A stretch of 64,000 bases of DNA from Ipomoea triloba (taxonomy: Eukaryota; Streptophyta; Magnoliopsida; Solanales; Convolvulaceae). Position 1 is the stretch's first letter, and each line of letters opens with the position of its first letter. This document shows positions 44,730 through 56,003 of the stretch, piece by piece. Where the stretch lies: NCBI RefSeq assembly GCF_003576645.1, contig NC_044927.1, positions 19,931,018-19,995,017 on the forward strand, written 5' to 3'. A program made the translations under genes and the position numbers. A model generated the notes under the pieces. It saw only the letters and a program-made list of their open reading frames with translations. It had not been told where the DNA came from and ran no database searches.

Positions 44730-44860
44730 AGGTACTAATCGATCTCTCATTCAAAAAGGTTACATCCCCAACTTAAAGGGCTCTCCACGCTCTGACTATC
44801 TTTGCTTACTGCGCATAAAGAGCCCGCTTACGGAGCATTACTGTTGGTGGACAGAGTTCC
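44730..44860 (+). other. Possible organelle-derived insert
   Basis: A short GC-balanced stretch (CTAATCGATCTCTCATTC, GGGCTCTCCACGCTCTGACT, AAGAGCCCGCTTACGGAGCA) contrasts with its AT-rich surroundings and reads like plant mitochondrial DNA in texture. I cannot place it; the 99-codon frame over it is not recognised. Confidence 0.2.
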
Positions 44861-45018
44861 TGATCTTTTTTCTTTTCAAACTTTATATACGTAACCAACT
44901 AAATTGTACATGTGTGCATATAAAAACACTAGAAGTATTACTCGGAAATGACGACATGATGGTCACGATTTCCAAATTAACCAATGCATGCTTTTGGCAG
45001 AATTATAATATTAATTAA

Positions 45019-46560
45019 TTCAATCCGCACATTAGCACATATAACAATGATGGATCTATTTGTAAAGTAAAGTTGCTTTAATTTTTCAATATTTAACATA
45101 CCCCCAATATAATACACCACCCATAACAAATAAATAAATAAAATTTATTCCCCATAAATAAATAGATAAATAAATAAATAGCATTTGCACTGCAACGTAA
45201 CGTTTTCATCGTCAATAAATATAGTGTGTAGTGACCAATCAGGGGGGAGGTGCTGCACGCCTGCAATGGCAACTTGCAGCATTAAAGCAACACCAAAAAC
45301 ATGGAAAAAAATAAACGGACCGGAAGGTATCTTCTAGATTCTTTCTATTATAGCGTTGTATCGAGTAGTGTTGAGAATATTTGTCCCCACAATAACGATA
45401 CAATCAATAAAGTTTTTAGTTGTATTTAGTATAAATTTGCACAATAACATTTAGCATTATATTTATATATATAACGTCAAATAGTAAAAATTTAGGTATT
45501 ATATAGATAAAGTGACTATGATATTTTGTAAATAATAAAAATAAAATGATAAAGTTGTTTAAAAATCACTGATTTATTTATATTTATATTTGTAGCAATC
45601 AATGTTCTTAATATTCGACATTATATAACATGTTCTTAATATTCGACATTATATAATAATATATTCTATAACTTCATTCAACTATATATGATATATGGTT
45701 AGGTGACAATTGTGCATAGTGCAATCCAAAAAGCTTTGTAAGTTGCACCGAATTTTGCATTTTTAAAACTTGTTGTATTCACTTTTGATTGTACCTAGCT
45801 AGTATATTGGTGTCTATTACCTTCTTAGAATATGTTTTTTTAAAAAAAAAAAATAAGTATATAACATTTGAGTCTCTTTTATGTTTTCATAAAAATACCC
45901 TGTAATTTCTAACTTTTTGGTACATTAAATGACAAGAAAAAAAAATCTTTAAAACCACCAAATAAGGTTGAGAATAATACTACAATTGCTCTAATTTTTA
46001 CTCTATTTTAAATCTATATTAGCATGTCATGCTATGATTAATTAAGAAAATAAAAATTAAATTACAATTTTATTTACTTTCTTTTCATTTTCTAATAAAA
46101 TTATGATATGTGATAAAAAAAATTATTTTGTTAAGAATACACTTTTTTTTTGGGGAGGCTAATGACATATTGTTTTTTTTTTTTAAGGTAAACGTAGCTA
46201 TTCCATTAATTCATAACATAAAACGTTTACATCAACGATCAATGAAATGGTAAACTATTCCTTACGGTCAGACATAGAAACAACTTTTCTAACTATGTTA
46301 TAGAAAACTTGAATCGCAGACTGTTTCATAACTAGGAAGCTATGTTCCTTCAAGGAGCTTAAAGCTTCATCAAAGATCTGGGTCTTCGTCATTATTCTTT
46401 TTTGCTCGCCCAGGATAAGATCAACACTTTCCGAAACCAAACTAAACGATTTATGCTAATGATAATGAAAAGCTCGTGAAAGTAACGAGAGGAAAAAAGC
46501 CCGTGAAAGTAACGAGAGAAAAACACAATAATAGAGAAAATAAAAAGTGGTAAAGCCAAA
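45019..46560. other. Intergenic, no gene supported
   Basis: TAAA microsatellites at 45128-45182. A 33-bp direct repeat CATGTTCTTAATATTCGACA TTATATA at about 45605/45630. The minus-strand 61-codon frame near 46255 is not recognised. Confidence 0.4.
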
Positions 46561-46800
46561 GTAGGGTTGGGAGTTCAAGACTACCAACACAAACCCCAAT
46601 ACTTACCTACTATTAATTTATTCAAAGGGAAAAAAAACGGAAGAAGAAGATGTGTGGCGGTGGACGGAGGCGGACGGAGCTGCAACGGTGGTCGAGGCGA
46701 AAGAAGAACGAGAGCAAACGTAGAAGGTGACCAAAACCGCCGGCTCAAAGCTCCATTAGAGCTCTGGCCGGAGGCCCGCGGTGGAAGCCTAAACATATTG
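46560..46800. other. GC-rich island, possible captured gene fragment
   Basis: GTGGCGGTGGACGGAGGCGG and CTCTGGCCGGAGGCCCGCGG stand out in AT-rich DNA. Frames on both strands are open for 70-80 codons, but neither has a recognisable motif and both are compositionally biased. Confidence 0.25.
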
Positions 46801-47190
46801 TTATTGCTAATAGTATGAAATTCGTGTCGGATGGGTCCTTGTCTCCAACTAAACCCACCTGCATTGATATTGAAAGTTGCTCATTTTCTAGTTTACATAT
46901 AATGACATCTACGCATGTAATTTGAAGCATTGTAATCCTAGGTGTAATAGTTTTTAATTACTTAATTATTTTTCAAAATTCACATTATTACTGCTTGCAA
47001 TTCTGTTTTTCTGACAATGAAGAATTGCAAAATTTACAATTCTGCTATCAGAATTGCAGTAGGATGGATGGCAATTTATATATTCTTTTTAATAATAATA
47101 ATAATTATAATAATAATATATTAGTATTATTTTATTGATAAAAGAAATTGTTGATTTTATGACTTTCGGGTAATCAAAGGCAGACCAACA
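46801..47190. other. Intergenic AT-rich DNA
   Basis: No gene or bounded repeat. Short repeats of AATTGCA/CAATTCTG at 46995-47065. Confidence 0.35.
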
Positions 47191-47195
47191 CTACC

Positions 47196-47641
47196 TGTTG
47201 GAATAGCAAAAATATAAGAAATATGTAGAAAAATATAACGAGAGAATATAGGTATTGTATTGCTCAAAATTACTTCTCTTCCTCCATGAATGAATGGTCT
47301 ATTTATACATATTTTGGGCCCAGAGCCCTACAAAGAATAAGAATCCTGGACTACCTGGGAGTCCCTTTTACATTATAACTAATAAACCCTAATCTTGCTA
47401 ATATTATAAGTGCTAAATCCAATCCTTATCGAACTCTTCGGTAGCTCTGCGTTGGGTCTTCTTCTTGGGCTTTCTTGATCTAGTTGCACTCCTGGGCCGG
47501 TCCATGTAGCCCAGGCCTAGTGTATTATCCATCATCCAGTCCCCCACTTTCTTGAGATTTCGTGGATACGAAGTCTCTGGAAAGTATAGTTGTTCTCTTT
47601 GGCCGGTCCGCGTGGCCCAAGCGTAGTGTTATTATCCATCA
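47196..47641 (-). mobile_element. Probable solo LTR, 446 bp
   Basis: TGTTGGAATAGC...TTATCCATCA gives TG...CA ends. On the minus strand a TATA box TGTATAAATAGACC lies at about 47310 and the last stretch runs to GCTATTCCAACA. The upstream part contains GATGGATAATA-CACTA then GGCCTGGGCTACATGGACCG twice in variant form. No matching 5-bp duplication was found (CTACC against GAAAT), so it may be truncated or mis-bounded. Confidence 0.5.
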
Positions 47642-47734
47642 GAAATAATTTTTTTATAAGATGGTGTGATAGTGCAATCAATTTTTAAAGAGGAGAGAAT
47701 GGGTGAACAGTGAATAATTGTAAATTTAGTGATA

Positions 47735-47797
47735 TGACCCGCAGTAGGACGAGTTATGCGGGTTAGCCCGCGGTGGGCCGTGGGCTGCAGGCTTTTG

Positions 47798-47876
<79 letters not shown>

Positions 47877-48090
47877 AANATATATATATATATATAGTAA
47901 AAACCTAAGAAAAATAATTTTTTTAAATTTCTAAACACCAAAAATTTTAAATTATTTAATTTAAATTATTTGAATATAGAATAATAATATAATATTTTTT
48001 TTGAAGTTAGGCCAGCGGGGTTTGCGAGCCCGCATGAGATGGGTTAGTGTTGCATAATTCTAGCTTGCAGGCCAACCCGCAATGGCGCAC
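47735..48090. mobile_element. GC-rich CCCGC element split by TA microsatellite
   Basis: GCGGGTTAGCCCGCGGTGGG on one side and CAGGCCAACCCGCAATGGCG on the other, separated by (TA)n with one N at 47879 and AT-rich DNA. Related in style to 58100-58252. Confidence 0.4.
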
Positions 48091-48128
48091 AAAAAAGAAA
48101 AGCCCATGGAGTCTGCCCTCATTAACAC

Positions 48129-48993
48129 GAGTTGTTATGCCGTGGACCCAGGTCCACCTTGCAAGGTGGACCTGGGTCTACATTCACATACACTATACTC
48201 TACATTCACATACACTATACTCTACATTCATAATTTGTAAACTCCACATTCACACATTATACGATTATATGTTTAGTAACTATATTCTACATTGACATAC
48301 ACTATACTCTACATTCACAATTTGTAAACTCCACATTCACACATTCAAAACTCTATATTCACAGGTCCTATACTCCACATTCACAACTTGAGAACTCCAC
48401 ATTCACACATTACNTACACTATACTCTACATTCACATACACTATACTCTACATTCATAATTTGTAAACTCCACATTCACACATTATACGATTATATGTTT
48501 AGTAACTATATTCTACATTGACATACACTATACTCTACATTCACAATTTGTAAACTCCACATTCACACATTCAAAACTCTATATTCACAGGTCCTATACT
48601 CCACATTCACAACTTGAGAACTCCACATTCACACATTACAGGGCTACAAGTTGTTAGAACTTTTAACTCTATTACAGATTCACACATGCATAACTCTACA
48701 TTCACGATTTCTATACTCCATATTCACAATTTGAAACCTCCACATTCACACATTTCTGGGCAACTCTACATTCACACAATCATAAATCTACATTCATGAT
48801 TTCTATACTCTACATCCACACTTTGAAACCTCTACATTCACACTTTGAAACCTCTACATTCACACATTTTTGGACAACTTTATATTCAGCAATATGTTTA
48901 CTAATTTTTTTATTTTTTTTTTAAAAAGAGACAAAAACGACGTAGTTTTGGACCCAGGTCCAAGGTGGACCTGGGTCCACAGCATAATTTGCC
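48129..48993. mobile_element. Mutator-like MITE with CTACATTCACA minisatellite (copy 2)
   Basis: 9-bp duplication CATTAACAC at 48120-48128 and 48994-49002. Ends TTATGCCGTGGACCCAGGTCC and GGACCTGGGTCCACAGCATA, homologous to 18800-19372 throughout. Its 865 bp include an exact 225-bp internal duplication across an N at 48414; without it the length (about 640 bp) is close to copy 1. Confidence 0.88.
48189..48639. repeat. Exact 225-bp duplication joined by N
   Basis: 48189-48413 equals 48415-48639 (offset 226), from TACACTATACTCTACATTCAC to CACATTCACACATTAC. Copy 1 of the element lacks this duplication. Confidence 0.88.
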
Positions 48994-49002
48994 CATTAAC
49001 AC

Positions 49003-49500
49003 CATATATGACATTGTGAAAGTGAGAGAAGATTGCATGGGCGAAGATAGCATTAGGCTCAATAATCTATTTACATAATCTATGATTATGTCTTGATCAC
49101 GACTCAATTAGGCAACCAACTTAAAATAAGTTCATAAATTTTACTTTGCTAGAGTTGTAGAGTATAAGTTGCTAGGTTAGTTGTGACGCATTTCACGATT
49201 TCCCTCAACACATCTTTAAAGAATAAGAGGTGGTAGGTCTTAAATTTGGGTTCAATCTTATAATTTACGACTTTAAATCTATAATTAATATCTTATTTAT
49301 AAAGTTTTCAAATTCAAAATTATACTCCGTAACAAAGTTCAATAAATGTTTCAAGTTTTTTCACAAAAATATGTACACAAAGCTTAACAACGATATGACA
49401 ATGTCCAACAATAATATATTTTCATATAGAGTAATGCTCTCTACCCCTCCAAAATTTCCCTTTTATTTTTTTGATCAGAAAGATAGGGGAGGACCCTTGG
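49003..49500. other. Intergenic DNA
   Basis: No gene recognised. AT-rich with no bounded repeat. Confidence 0.4.
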
Positions 49501-49504
49501 GGAG

Positions 49505-49740
49505 TTAGCTTCTGCGTTCCTCCTCCACTCTACGAGCCCTCGTGACGAGAGCTAGGTCATCAAGGTAGACATCCTCACACACCACTGGGCATCTCGTAAA
49601 AATCTTCGTCATGTCCTCTTGGAAAGCTCCCAGAGACGCCAGGCTATTAGCCACCATGTTCTGTTCCCGGAAGATTGGTCGGAATGCAATCCTCCAGTCG
49701 TTAATCCACTGCTTTGTTTTGTCTAGGTAGTCCTTCACAT
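49505..49740 (-). pseudogene. LINE RNase H C-terminal fragment
   Basis: Minus-strand frame VKDYLDKTKQWINDWRIAF, FRPIFREQNMVANSLASLGA and YLDDLALVTRARRVEEERRS then stop. The ...REQN-VAN-LA-LG block is the typical end of the RNase H domain of plant LINEs. No reverse transcriptase is present upstream and no poly(A) is evident. Confidence 0.7.
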
Positions 49741-50784
49741 GATTTTTCCTATGGAATAATTATATTTATTTTTAACTAATAGTGAATCAACCAATTCATG
49801 AGCATCCAATGAATGGAAGTCACATCATGAGAAAAAAATATGAGGTAAAGTTCAGGATGGGAAAATATCATTTTCCTTTCATATAATAATAATAATATAG
49901 GAGGTGAATTTTACATTTAAAACTTTATAGTTTATACCCAAAGGGAAAACATATGGAATAACAATTTTAGTCATTAAATTTTGTTGATATATCAATTCAG
50001 TTTTGTTTTGAATGTCATAATTTTTCAGGATTAATTTTTTACAAAAATTTGTGTGAAAGAGTTTTCTTACAAAAAACATGTAATAATTGCTGATTAAAAT
50101 GATATATTTTTCTATACGATATATTAAAACTATTACACTTTTAAAAATGACTCGGTTACTAGATAAACACAAACCGTTAACTCTGTCAAATGACAATCTT
50201 GCGCACCAAAAAACTGACCCCTCTTTAAATGTGACAAAACAGAAAACGGAGTTAACTAGTTCCGTCAGTTTGGGAACATGCAAATAACAAACGATACAAA
50301 CAATTGTATCCAAAACAAAGACACAAAAAAAGTTATACTGTCAATATACATATATCAAAATCATTACTTTTTTCCAATCCAAAATAAGAGAATTTCAAAC
50401 GTGAATTTGATTGTGTAAAATTTTGACGCCAAGTGAATGGTCATAAAATTGGAAAAAATTTGCGGTGGGACCCAATTTCATGATCTCTTCATGTTGTCAT
50501 ATTATGTAAGTGTTGATGTCCTTTTTGAATTGATTTATATGTAGTGGTTGTGGCAACAGTCGCAGATCTTTGGCACGTCGATCGGACGGTGTGCTTTGCA
50601 TCGTTACCCTTAAGACATTATTATTTATTACGGAGTATAATAAAGGCTGAAAGGTTGCTTTCTTAATTGTCACGATTCAGGTTATCAATATTCAAGTGTG
50701 ACTTTCAAACTTTGAGCATCCACAAATAAAGCGAAAGAGCACAAAAAATAAAATCCAAATTAGAAATAAAGCGACACAGACAAC
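49741..50784. other. Intergenic, no gene supported
   Basis: A 144-codon minus-strand frame (50313-49879) is low-complexity and hydrophobic from AT-rich composition, without motifs. Sequence otherwise unassigned. Confidence 0.4.

Positions 50785-50834
<50 letters not shown>
50785..50834. repeat. (TAA)n microsatellite, left flank
   Basis: About 16 TAA units; a second array at 51341-51387 flanks the other side of the element. Confidence 0.95.
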
Positions 50835-50835
<1 letters not shown>

Positions 50836-50836
<1 letters not shown>

Positions 50837-51339
50837 GGTTCAAATTAACCATTGAACGTAACCTCAAAGTGCAATTAGGCCACTGAACGAAAAAAAAAGT
50901 GCAATTAAGTCACCCAGCACTCCAAATGCATGCAATTTTACCTGATAGCAGGTTACCTTCCATTTCATCAGGTTGTCTGCTTACCTGGATGGTAAATTGA
51001 CATTTTAAAATATTTTTTTAATACTAAACTTTAACAATAAAAATAAAATAAATAAAATATTTAAAAATTTAATTAAAAAAATAACAAACAAGCATGCATT
51101 GTATTTTTAATCTTTTAATTAATTTTTTTTTTAAAAACAAGGAAGCAGACATTTAATTTTTATTTTAAAATGTCAATTTACCATCCACATAAACAGACAA
51201 CCTGATGAAATGAAAGGTAACCTGCTATCGGGTGAAATTGCATGTATTTGGAGTGTTGGCCTAATTACACTTTTTTTTTCGTTCAATGGCCTAATTGCAC
51301 TTTCAGGTTACGTTCAGTGGCCAATTTGAACTTTATTCC

Positions 51340-51340
<1 letters not shown>
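50836..51340. mobile_element. ~505-bp long-TIR MITE inside a TAA microsatellite
   Basis: Left GGTTCAAATTAACCATTGAA CGTAACC and right GGTTACGTTCAGTGGCCAAT TTGAAC are inverted. The arms continue past AGTGCAATTAGGCCACTGAA CG and CTGATAGCAGGTTACC. TAA repeats on both sides hide the target duplication. Confidence 0.8.
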
Positions 51341-51387
<47 letters not shown>

Positions 51388-52135
51388 GGGAAAGGGCCAA
51401 ATAAGCCTTCAAACATTACCTATAGGCAAAAACTTGTGTGAGACCGTCTCACTATGAGACGGGTCGGGTCAAGATGCAGATGTAACACTTATATGTATAA
51501 ATGTCATAGTTATATGCTCAAATATAATACTAATCAGGAATAAAATTTTTGTTACTTATAAGGGTAAATGTAATACTTTTAAGGAAAAATACAATACTTT
51601 TACATTTCGATTTAAAAGTATTACTTTTTCCCTCAAAAGTATTATATTTGCGCTTATAAGTAAGGGGTATTTGTCAACATTACTTATTATAAAAAATGTA
51701 TTACTTTTTCTCTTATAAGTAACAAAAATTGTATTCTTGATTAGTGTTATATTTGAGCATATAAGTATAACATTTGCATATATAAGTATGACATGCGCAT
51801 GATGCTTTGACCCGATCCGACCCGATCCGTGAGACGGTCTCACACAAGTGTGACCCTTACCTATAAGTGCAATTAAGCCCTCCAACATTAAAAAAAAAAA
51901 AGTTCAATTAAACACTCAAACTTGTCATTTTGATGCATTATTTAAAACCAAATGACCAGTTGTTCACCTGAAACAACCGGTCATTAATTTTCCACCTCCA
52001 TGCTACCCGCGTGCACTGCTCGTCTTCAAACGGAGAAGACAGACATGAAGTGATCTTTTCGGCGGTGGAGAACGATCGGCGGCGGCGGTCGTCTTCAACG
52101 AAGAAGACGTCTGAAACTTCTGTTCGTCTTCTGAT
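51388..52135. mobile_element. Long-TIR element relic with GC-rich core
   Basis: GGGCCAAATAAGCCTTCAAA CATT and, after a nested MITE, AGTGCAATTAAGCCCTCCAA CATT resemble the left arm of the complete element at 62081-62510. The core (52010-52130) is GC-rich with GGCGGCGGCGG and GAAGAAGACG. The right arm is missing, replaced by a Helitron end. Confidence 0.5.
51425..51856. mobile_element. Mutator-like MITE, GTGTGAGAC family, 432 bp
   Basis: 9-bp duplication TTACCTATA at 51416-51424 and 51857-51865. Ends GGCAAAAACTTGTGTGAGAC and GACGGTCTCACACAAGTGTG ACCC. Interior arms (AATACTTTTAAGGAAAAATA, TATAAGTATAACATTTG) are also partly inverted. The longest intact member here; the 37028/38047 blocks are truncated relatives. 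Confidence 0.93.
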
Positions 52136-52325
52136 TATTAACTGGACAATTATTTTCTAGAATTCAAGTAGGGATAAAATCAGAAAATATAATCGATCCA
52201 ACCCATTACTTCAATTCCACTATATAATATTCGATGTTATAATTTATATAATTGTATATTGATCCAAATATTCTTAAAATATTATAAAAAATTCATTATA
52301 TGCATTGCACGGGTGAAAATACTAG
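52136..52325 (+). mobile_element. Helitron 3' end
   Basis: Ends GCATTGCACGGGTGAAAATA CTAG|T at 52325. The last 190 bp match 55739-56003 (CACTATATAATATTCG, AATTGTATATTGA). Its 5' end is not identified. Confidence 0.7.
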
Positions 52326-52503
52326 TTATTGTATAATGGTGAACGACAACTGCTTTTTTTTTTTTCTCTAAAATTTAATGACAAAAATTGTCTTTCCTCC
52401 TATCTATATCTATACTATTAATAATAAAAAAATTCTCTATTTTAATTTTCCGCCCAAAACACTTCTATAATATTGTAAAATATGGTAATACAAATCCTAT
52501 TCG

Positions 52504-52763
52504 TACTATTGCAAAAATCCCCGCCTAGGCGCTAGGCGCTCCTAGACCGAGGCGAATTGCTCCCTAGGCGTCCGCCTAGGAGGCCGCCTAGCGCCTAACT
52601 CGGCCGACTGGGCCGAGTTGGCGGCCGACTAGGCCGAATTTGGCCGAGTTAACTCGCCCAACTCGACAGAGTTAGCCGAGTTAACTCGAGTGAGTCGGCC
52701 TTGTTAATTTTATTATTATATTTATATATATTTAAATTTATTTATTTATAAGTAAGAGAAATA

Positions 52764-52805
<42 letters not shown>

Positions 52806-52949
52806 ATATATGACATACACCCATACACATGAATTAATTTTTTGTTTTTATAGGTCGCCGTCTAGAACTACCTAGGTACCTCCTAGGCGCCGCCTAGACC
52901 GCTTAGGCGCTAGGCGCTAGTCTACCGCCTAGCGCCTATTGCAACCATG
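52504..52949. mobile_element. hAT-like GC-rich element, relative of 11818-12533
   Basis: TACTATTGCAAAAATC on the left and CGCCTATTGCAACCATG on the right match the ends of the LINE-borne copy. The GC-rich arms are packed with CCTAGGCG/CGCCTAGG palindromes (GCCTAGGCGCTAGGCGC, GGCCGAGTTAACTCG). The centre contains (TA)n. No clear 8-bp duplication here. Confidence 0.6.
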
Positions 52950-53129
52950 TTAAAAATATCGTAATACAATTCCTAATACGATATTTTTTTCATACTTTCC
53001 TATTCCTAATACTATTCTAGATTAAAATTAGTAATGATAATAATACAGTACATATACTTTCATAAAACGTAATATTGTAAAATATGATAATGCAATTTCT
53101 ATTCGTACTACAATTTTTCATTAAAATTA

Positions 53130-53414
53130 GTGAAAATTGCATATTTCGTCCCTAAGTTATAAGGTAATTGTAGAATTTGTCACTAAGTGTTGGTCATATT
53201 CACTTTTCTTCCCTGAGTTACCATTAAAGTATTAATAAAACATTTGGGACGAAATTTGCAATTTTAGTATAACTCAGGGACAAAAAAGTGAGCACAAAAG
53301 GACGAAAAGTGCAACACCAATGATAACTTAGGAACAAAAAGTGAGCCTGACTAATACTCAAGGACGAATTCTACAATTACCCTATATCTTAGGGATGAAA
53401 AGTGTAATTTTCTC
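53130..53414. mobile_element. Mutator-like MITE, 285 bp
   Basis: 9-bp duplication TTAAAATTA at 53121-53129 and 53415-53423. Ends GAAAATTGCATATTTCGTCC CTAAG and CTTAGGGATGAAAAGTGTAA TTTTC; further arms AAGGTAATTGTAGAATTTGT / ACGAATTCTACAATTACCC. Confidence 0.88.
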
Positions 53415-53423
53415 TTAAAATTA

Positions 53424-54279
53424 CATGACACGTCGACAAAGTATTGCATGAAATCTATATCTATACTACTAAATTAAAACAAAATCCTACTTTTACAATA
53501 TAATTCTATAAGGAGTAATGGAAAAGAATCAGTAAAAAAAAAAAAAAAAAAAAAAAAACTAGTCTTATGTCCATAATAATACAATTCTACTTATTATTTT
53601 ACAAAATCTCCAAATAATAATATTGATTGAAATTACACTAAAAATACTTTTCTAACCGTAATACAATTGTACATGAAGCATGCATCATTATTTCTTCGAA
53701 TTATAATATTTAAATTGCACTATAAATACTCTTTTAATTGTGAACAATTCTTCCATTGATTATTTTATGTTCTTCTTTGGTATTTTTGCTATTTTTCCTT
53801 ATCGTTGACTAATGGAGTCTGTTTTCGTCTCTACCTCCGAACTATCACCAAGACGAGGAAAAGCTCTATAAGACTCCGCTTTGAAATATCAATGCCCCAC
53901 AGGACAATGTTGAACAAGTTAGTTTTCTTCCTCTTGCAATAATATTTTGTCCACCTTGCTTTTCTTATAGTTAGTTTTATCCAAGGCATAGCATCACTGG
54001 AAGCTACATCTTTGTCAAGTTCAGAAGTCATTTTGGTTGATGAAAGCACTCCCAACAGCAGTCTTTAAAGATAATAAACGTGGACTGTTCATCGTCTTCA
54101 AAGGGTTTGAAAAAGCCTAAGATCGAGCCCAATACATGAGAACCTTGGCCGATTAGCTTTTGATTGACGATAAATAATATATATTTGTGTTCCGAACAAT
54201 TAAATTTCTTATTTCTTCACCATTAGACTGTGATTCTGTTTTTCTTTGTATAAGTGGACTAAATGATTAAATTTTGACA
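53424..54279. other. Helitron interior, possible captured sequence at 53800-54170
   Basis: The minus-strand frame 54055-53831 (MGVLSSTKMTSELDKDVASS ...) overlaps a stretch with more balanced base composition. I do not recognise it. Could be a captured gene fragment. Confidence 0.25.
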
Positions 54280-54288
54280 TTGTTGTTA

Positions 54289-54777
54289 GAGTCATTTCTA
54301 TTTTTGGTCATATTGTTATTGTGGCATTGCCAATTTTAGTCCACTTCATTAATTTTTGCCACATTGCGGCCAGTCTTATTTAGTCTTTGCCACTTTTAGT
54401 CCACCGTTAAAATTTTCGTCAAATAACCGTCCAAAACAAGGGTATTTTGATCTTTTAATACTTTGATAATCTCCTTTACCCTTTGTAGTGGTCCGGTAAA
54501 AGCCATGGCTTTGTAATGTGGTTCACATAGCTTTCGTCGGACCTCTTCAATGGATAAAAATGTGTAAGGAAAACCACTGCAAATAGTCAAGGAGATGACC
54601 AAAGCATGAAAAGACCAAAAATACCCCTATTTTGGACGGCAAGTTGACAAAAATTTTAATGGTGGACTAAAAGTGGCAATGACTAAATAAGACTGGCCAC
54701 AATGTTGCAAAAATTAATGAAGTGGACTAAAATTGACAATGCCCCAATAACAGTAGGACCAAAAATGGAAATAACTC
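54289..54777. mobile_element. Mutator-like MITE with ~170-bp arms, 489 bp
   Basis: 9-bp duplication TTGTTGTTA at 54280-54288 and 54778-54786. Arms run from GAGTCATTTCTATTTTTGGTC through GTGGACTAAAAGTGGCAA to TACCCCTATTTTGGACGG. A short unique centre (54460-54590). Confidence 0.93.
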
Positions 54778-54786
54778 TTGTTGTTA

Positions 54787-55789
54787 GCTTATATACGCTA
54801 GCAAACAATTTATTTCGTCACTTTTATTGGTTTTCCCTGCCTATTTCTATGTTACAAATCTGCAAATTAAGTTACAATATTGTTGGCAAGGCAGAAAAAC
54901 ATTACACATGCATGTCCATTAAAACAATATACATGTGAAAACTTCAATCTTCATACATGAATTAAATATTTAATATAAATAAATTAATATATAAACATAA
55001 GCAAACTAACAAACCCTTCAGTTATAAAATTACAGTACATATACTTTCCTATCCGTAATACAATTCTACTTATTATTATATTTTACATAATCTCCGAATA
55101 ATAATATTAATTGAAATTAAATTATAAATACTTTAACATTAATACAATTGTACATGAGACATGCATCTTTATTTCTGCAAATAATAATATTTAAAAACTT
55201 CTGTTAAAATGGTTCGGTAAACCGATTGAACACCCATTTGTTAATTAAGCTAATAATTACACGAATAATTCGTTTAGATATGGAGGATGAGGAAAAGAAA
55301 ATAAAGTCGATATGGTGAAAAGGAATATACTTAGGTATAAAATTATAAATGCACAAATATTAGTATAATTCCCTAATATATAATAATTGTCTAATAATTA
55401 GTATGATAATTAAGCTAAACATGGGTTGTTGGATTTATTTTTATAATAATTACTATTAAATTATTTTATCCATTTCTTTCCATATTTATTTTAGTAATAA
55501 TATAATTACATAAATCATATTGCTTATCAATTTTTAAATATAATTGTAGACAAACGAGTTATATATTATTCAATTAATTAAGTGATACTTTTGCACTAAT
55601 CTTATAATCAAATAAATGTACACTTTTACATCAAAAAAATAAATGCACACTTAGCTTTCAAATATTAGAATTGTTTATAATTTCATCTTTAATTTTATTA
55701 TCTAAATATATAATAAAAATTTTACCACTGCATCGTACGGTTAATTGGACAATTATTTGCTCGAAGTCAAGTAAGGATAACATCAAAGC
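54787..55789. other. Helitron interior, AT-rich
   Basis: No coding. CTTTCCTATCCGTAATACAA TTC and AACATTAATACAATTGTACAT echo words at 53640-53680, so a block is repeated within the Helitron. Confidence 0.4.
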
Positions 55790-55890
55790 CAAAGACCTTG
55801 TGGTCTAGTGGCATCTGGTGTCTTGGTTAACACTCCCACATGGATGATGGGGAGTGGGTTCGAGCCTCAGTTGATACAATTCATTTCATC
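55790..55890 (+). mobile_element. SINE head inside Helitron
   Basis: ACCTTGTGGTCTAGTGGCAT (A box) and GTGGGTTCGAGCCTCAG (B box). Interrupts sequence that is contiguous in the Helitron end at 52136-52325. Confidence 0.7.
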
Positions 55891-56003
55891 AATTGCACTA
55901 TATAATATTCGTTGATATAATTTATACAATTGTATATTGACCCAAATATTTTAAAAATATTATAGCAAATTCATTCTGTACAACGCACAAGTGAAAATAC
56001 TAG

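Larger units (their letters stand above)
52403..56003 (+). mobile_element. Helitron with duplicated 5' terminus and nested elements
   Basis: A|TCTATATCTATACTATTAA at 52403 and again A|TCTATATCTATACTACTAA at 53454 are two 5' termini. The common 3' end ACAACGCACAAGTGAAAATA CTAG|T is at 56003. The first 5' unit resembles the 242-bp repeat of the Helitron at 536-2509 (CCGCCCAAAAC, ATTGTAAAATATGGTAATAC). Nested inside are the hAT-like element (52504-52949), two Mutator-like MITEs (53130-53414, 54289-54777) and a SINE (55790-55890). No Rep/helicase frame found. Whether 52403 or 53454 is the true start is open. Confidence 0.65.

Noticed and set aside
46567..46818. Arg/Gly-rich 83-codon frame
   Set aside because: Simple GC-rich composition with open frames on both strands; no start context or homology I can name.
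47196..47641. Integrated pararetrovirus leader
   Set aside because: TG...CA ends and a TATA box fit an LTR; no viral coding sequence is adjacent.
49879..50313. 144-codon minus-strand hydrophobic frame
   Set aside because: Low-complexity Ile/Phe/Tyr content expected from AT-rich DNA; no signal or family pattern.
498..51387. CRISPR-like arrays of short direct repeats
   Set aside because: All regular arrays are microsatellites or minisatellites without unique spacers, in a plant genome.
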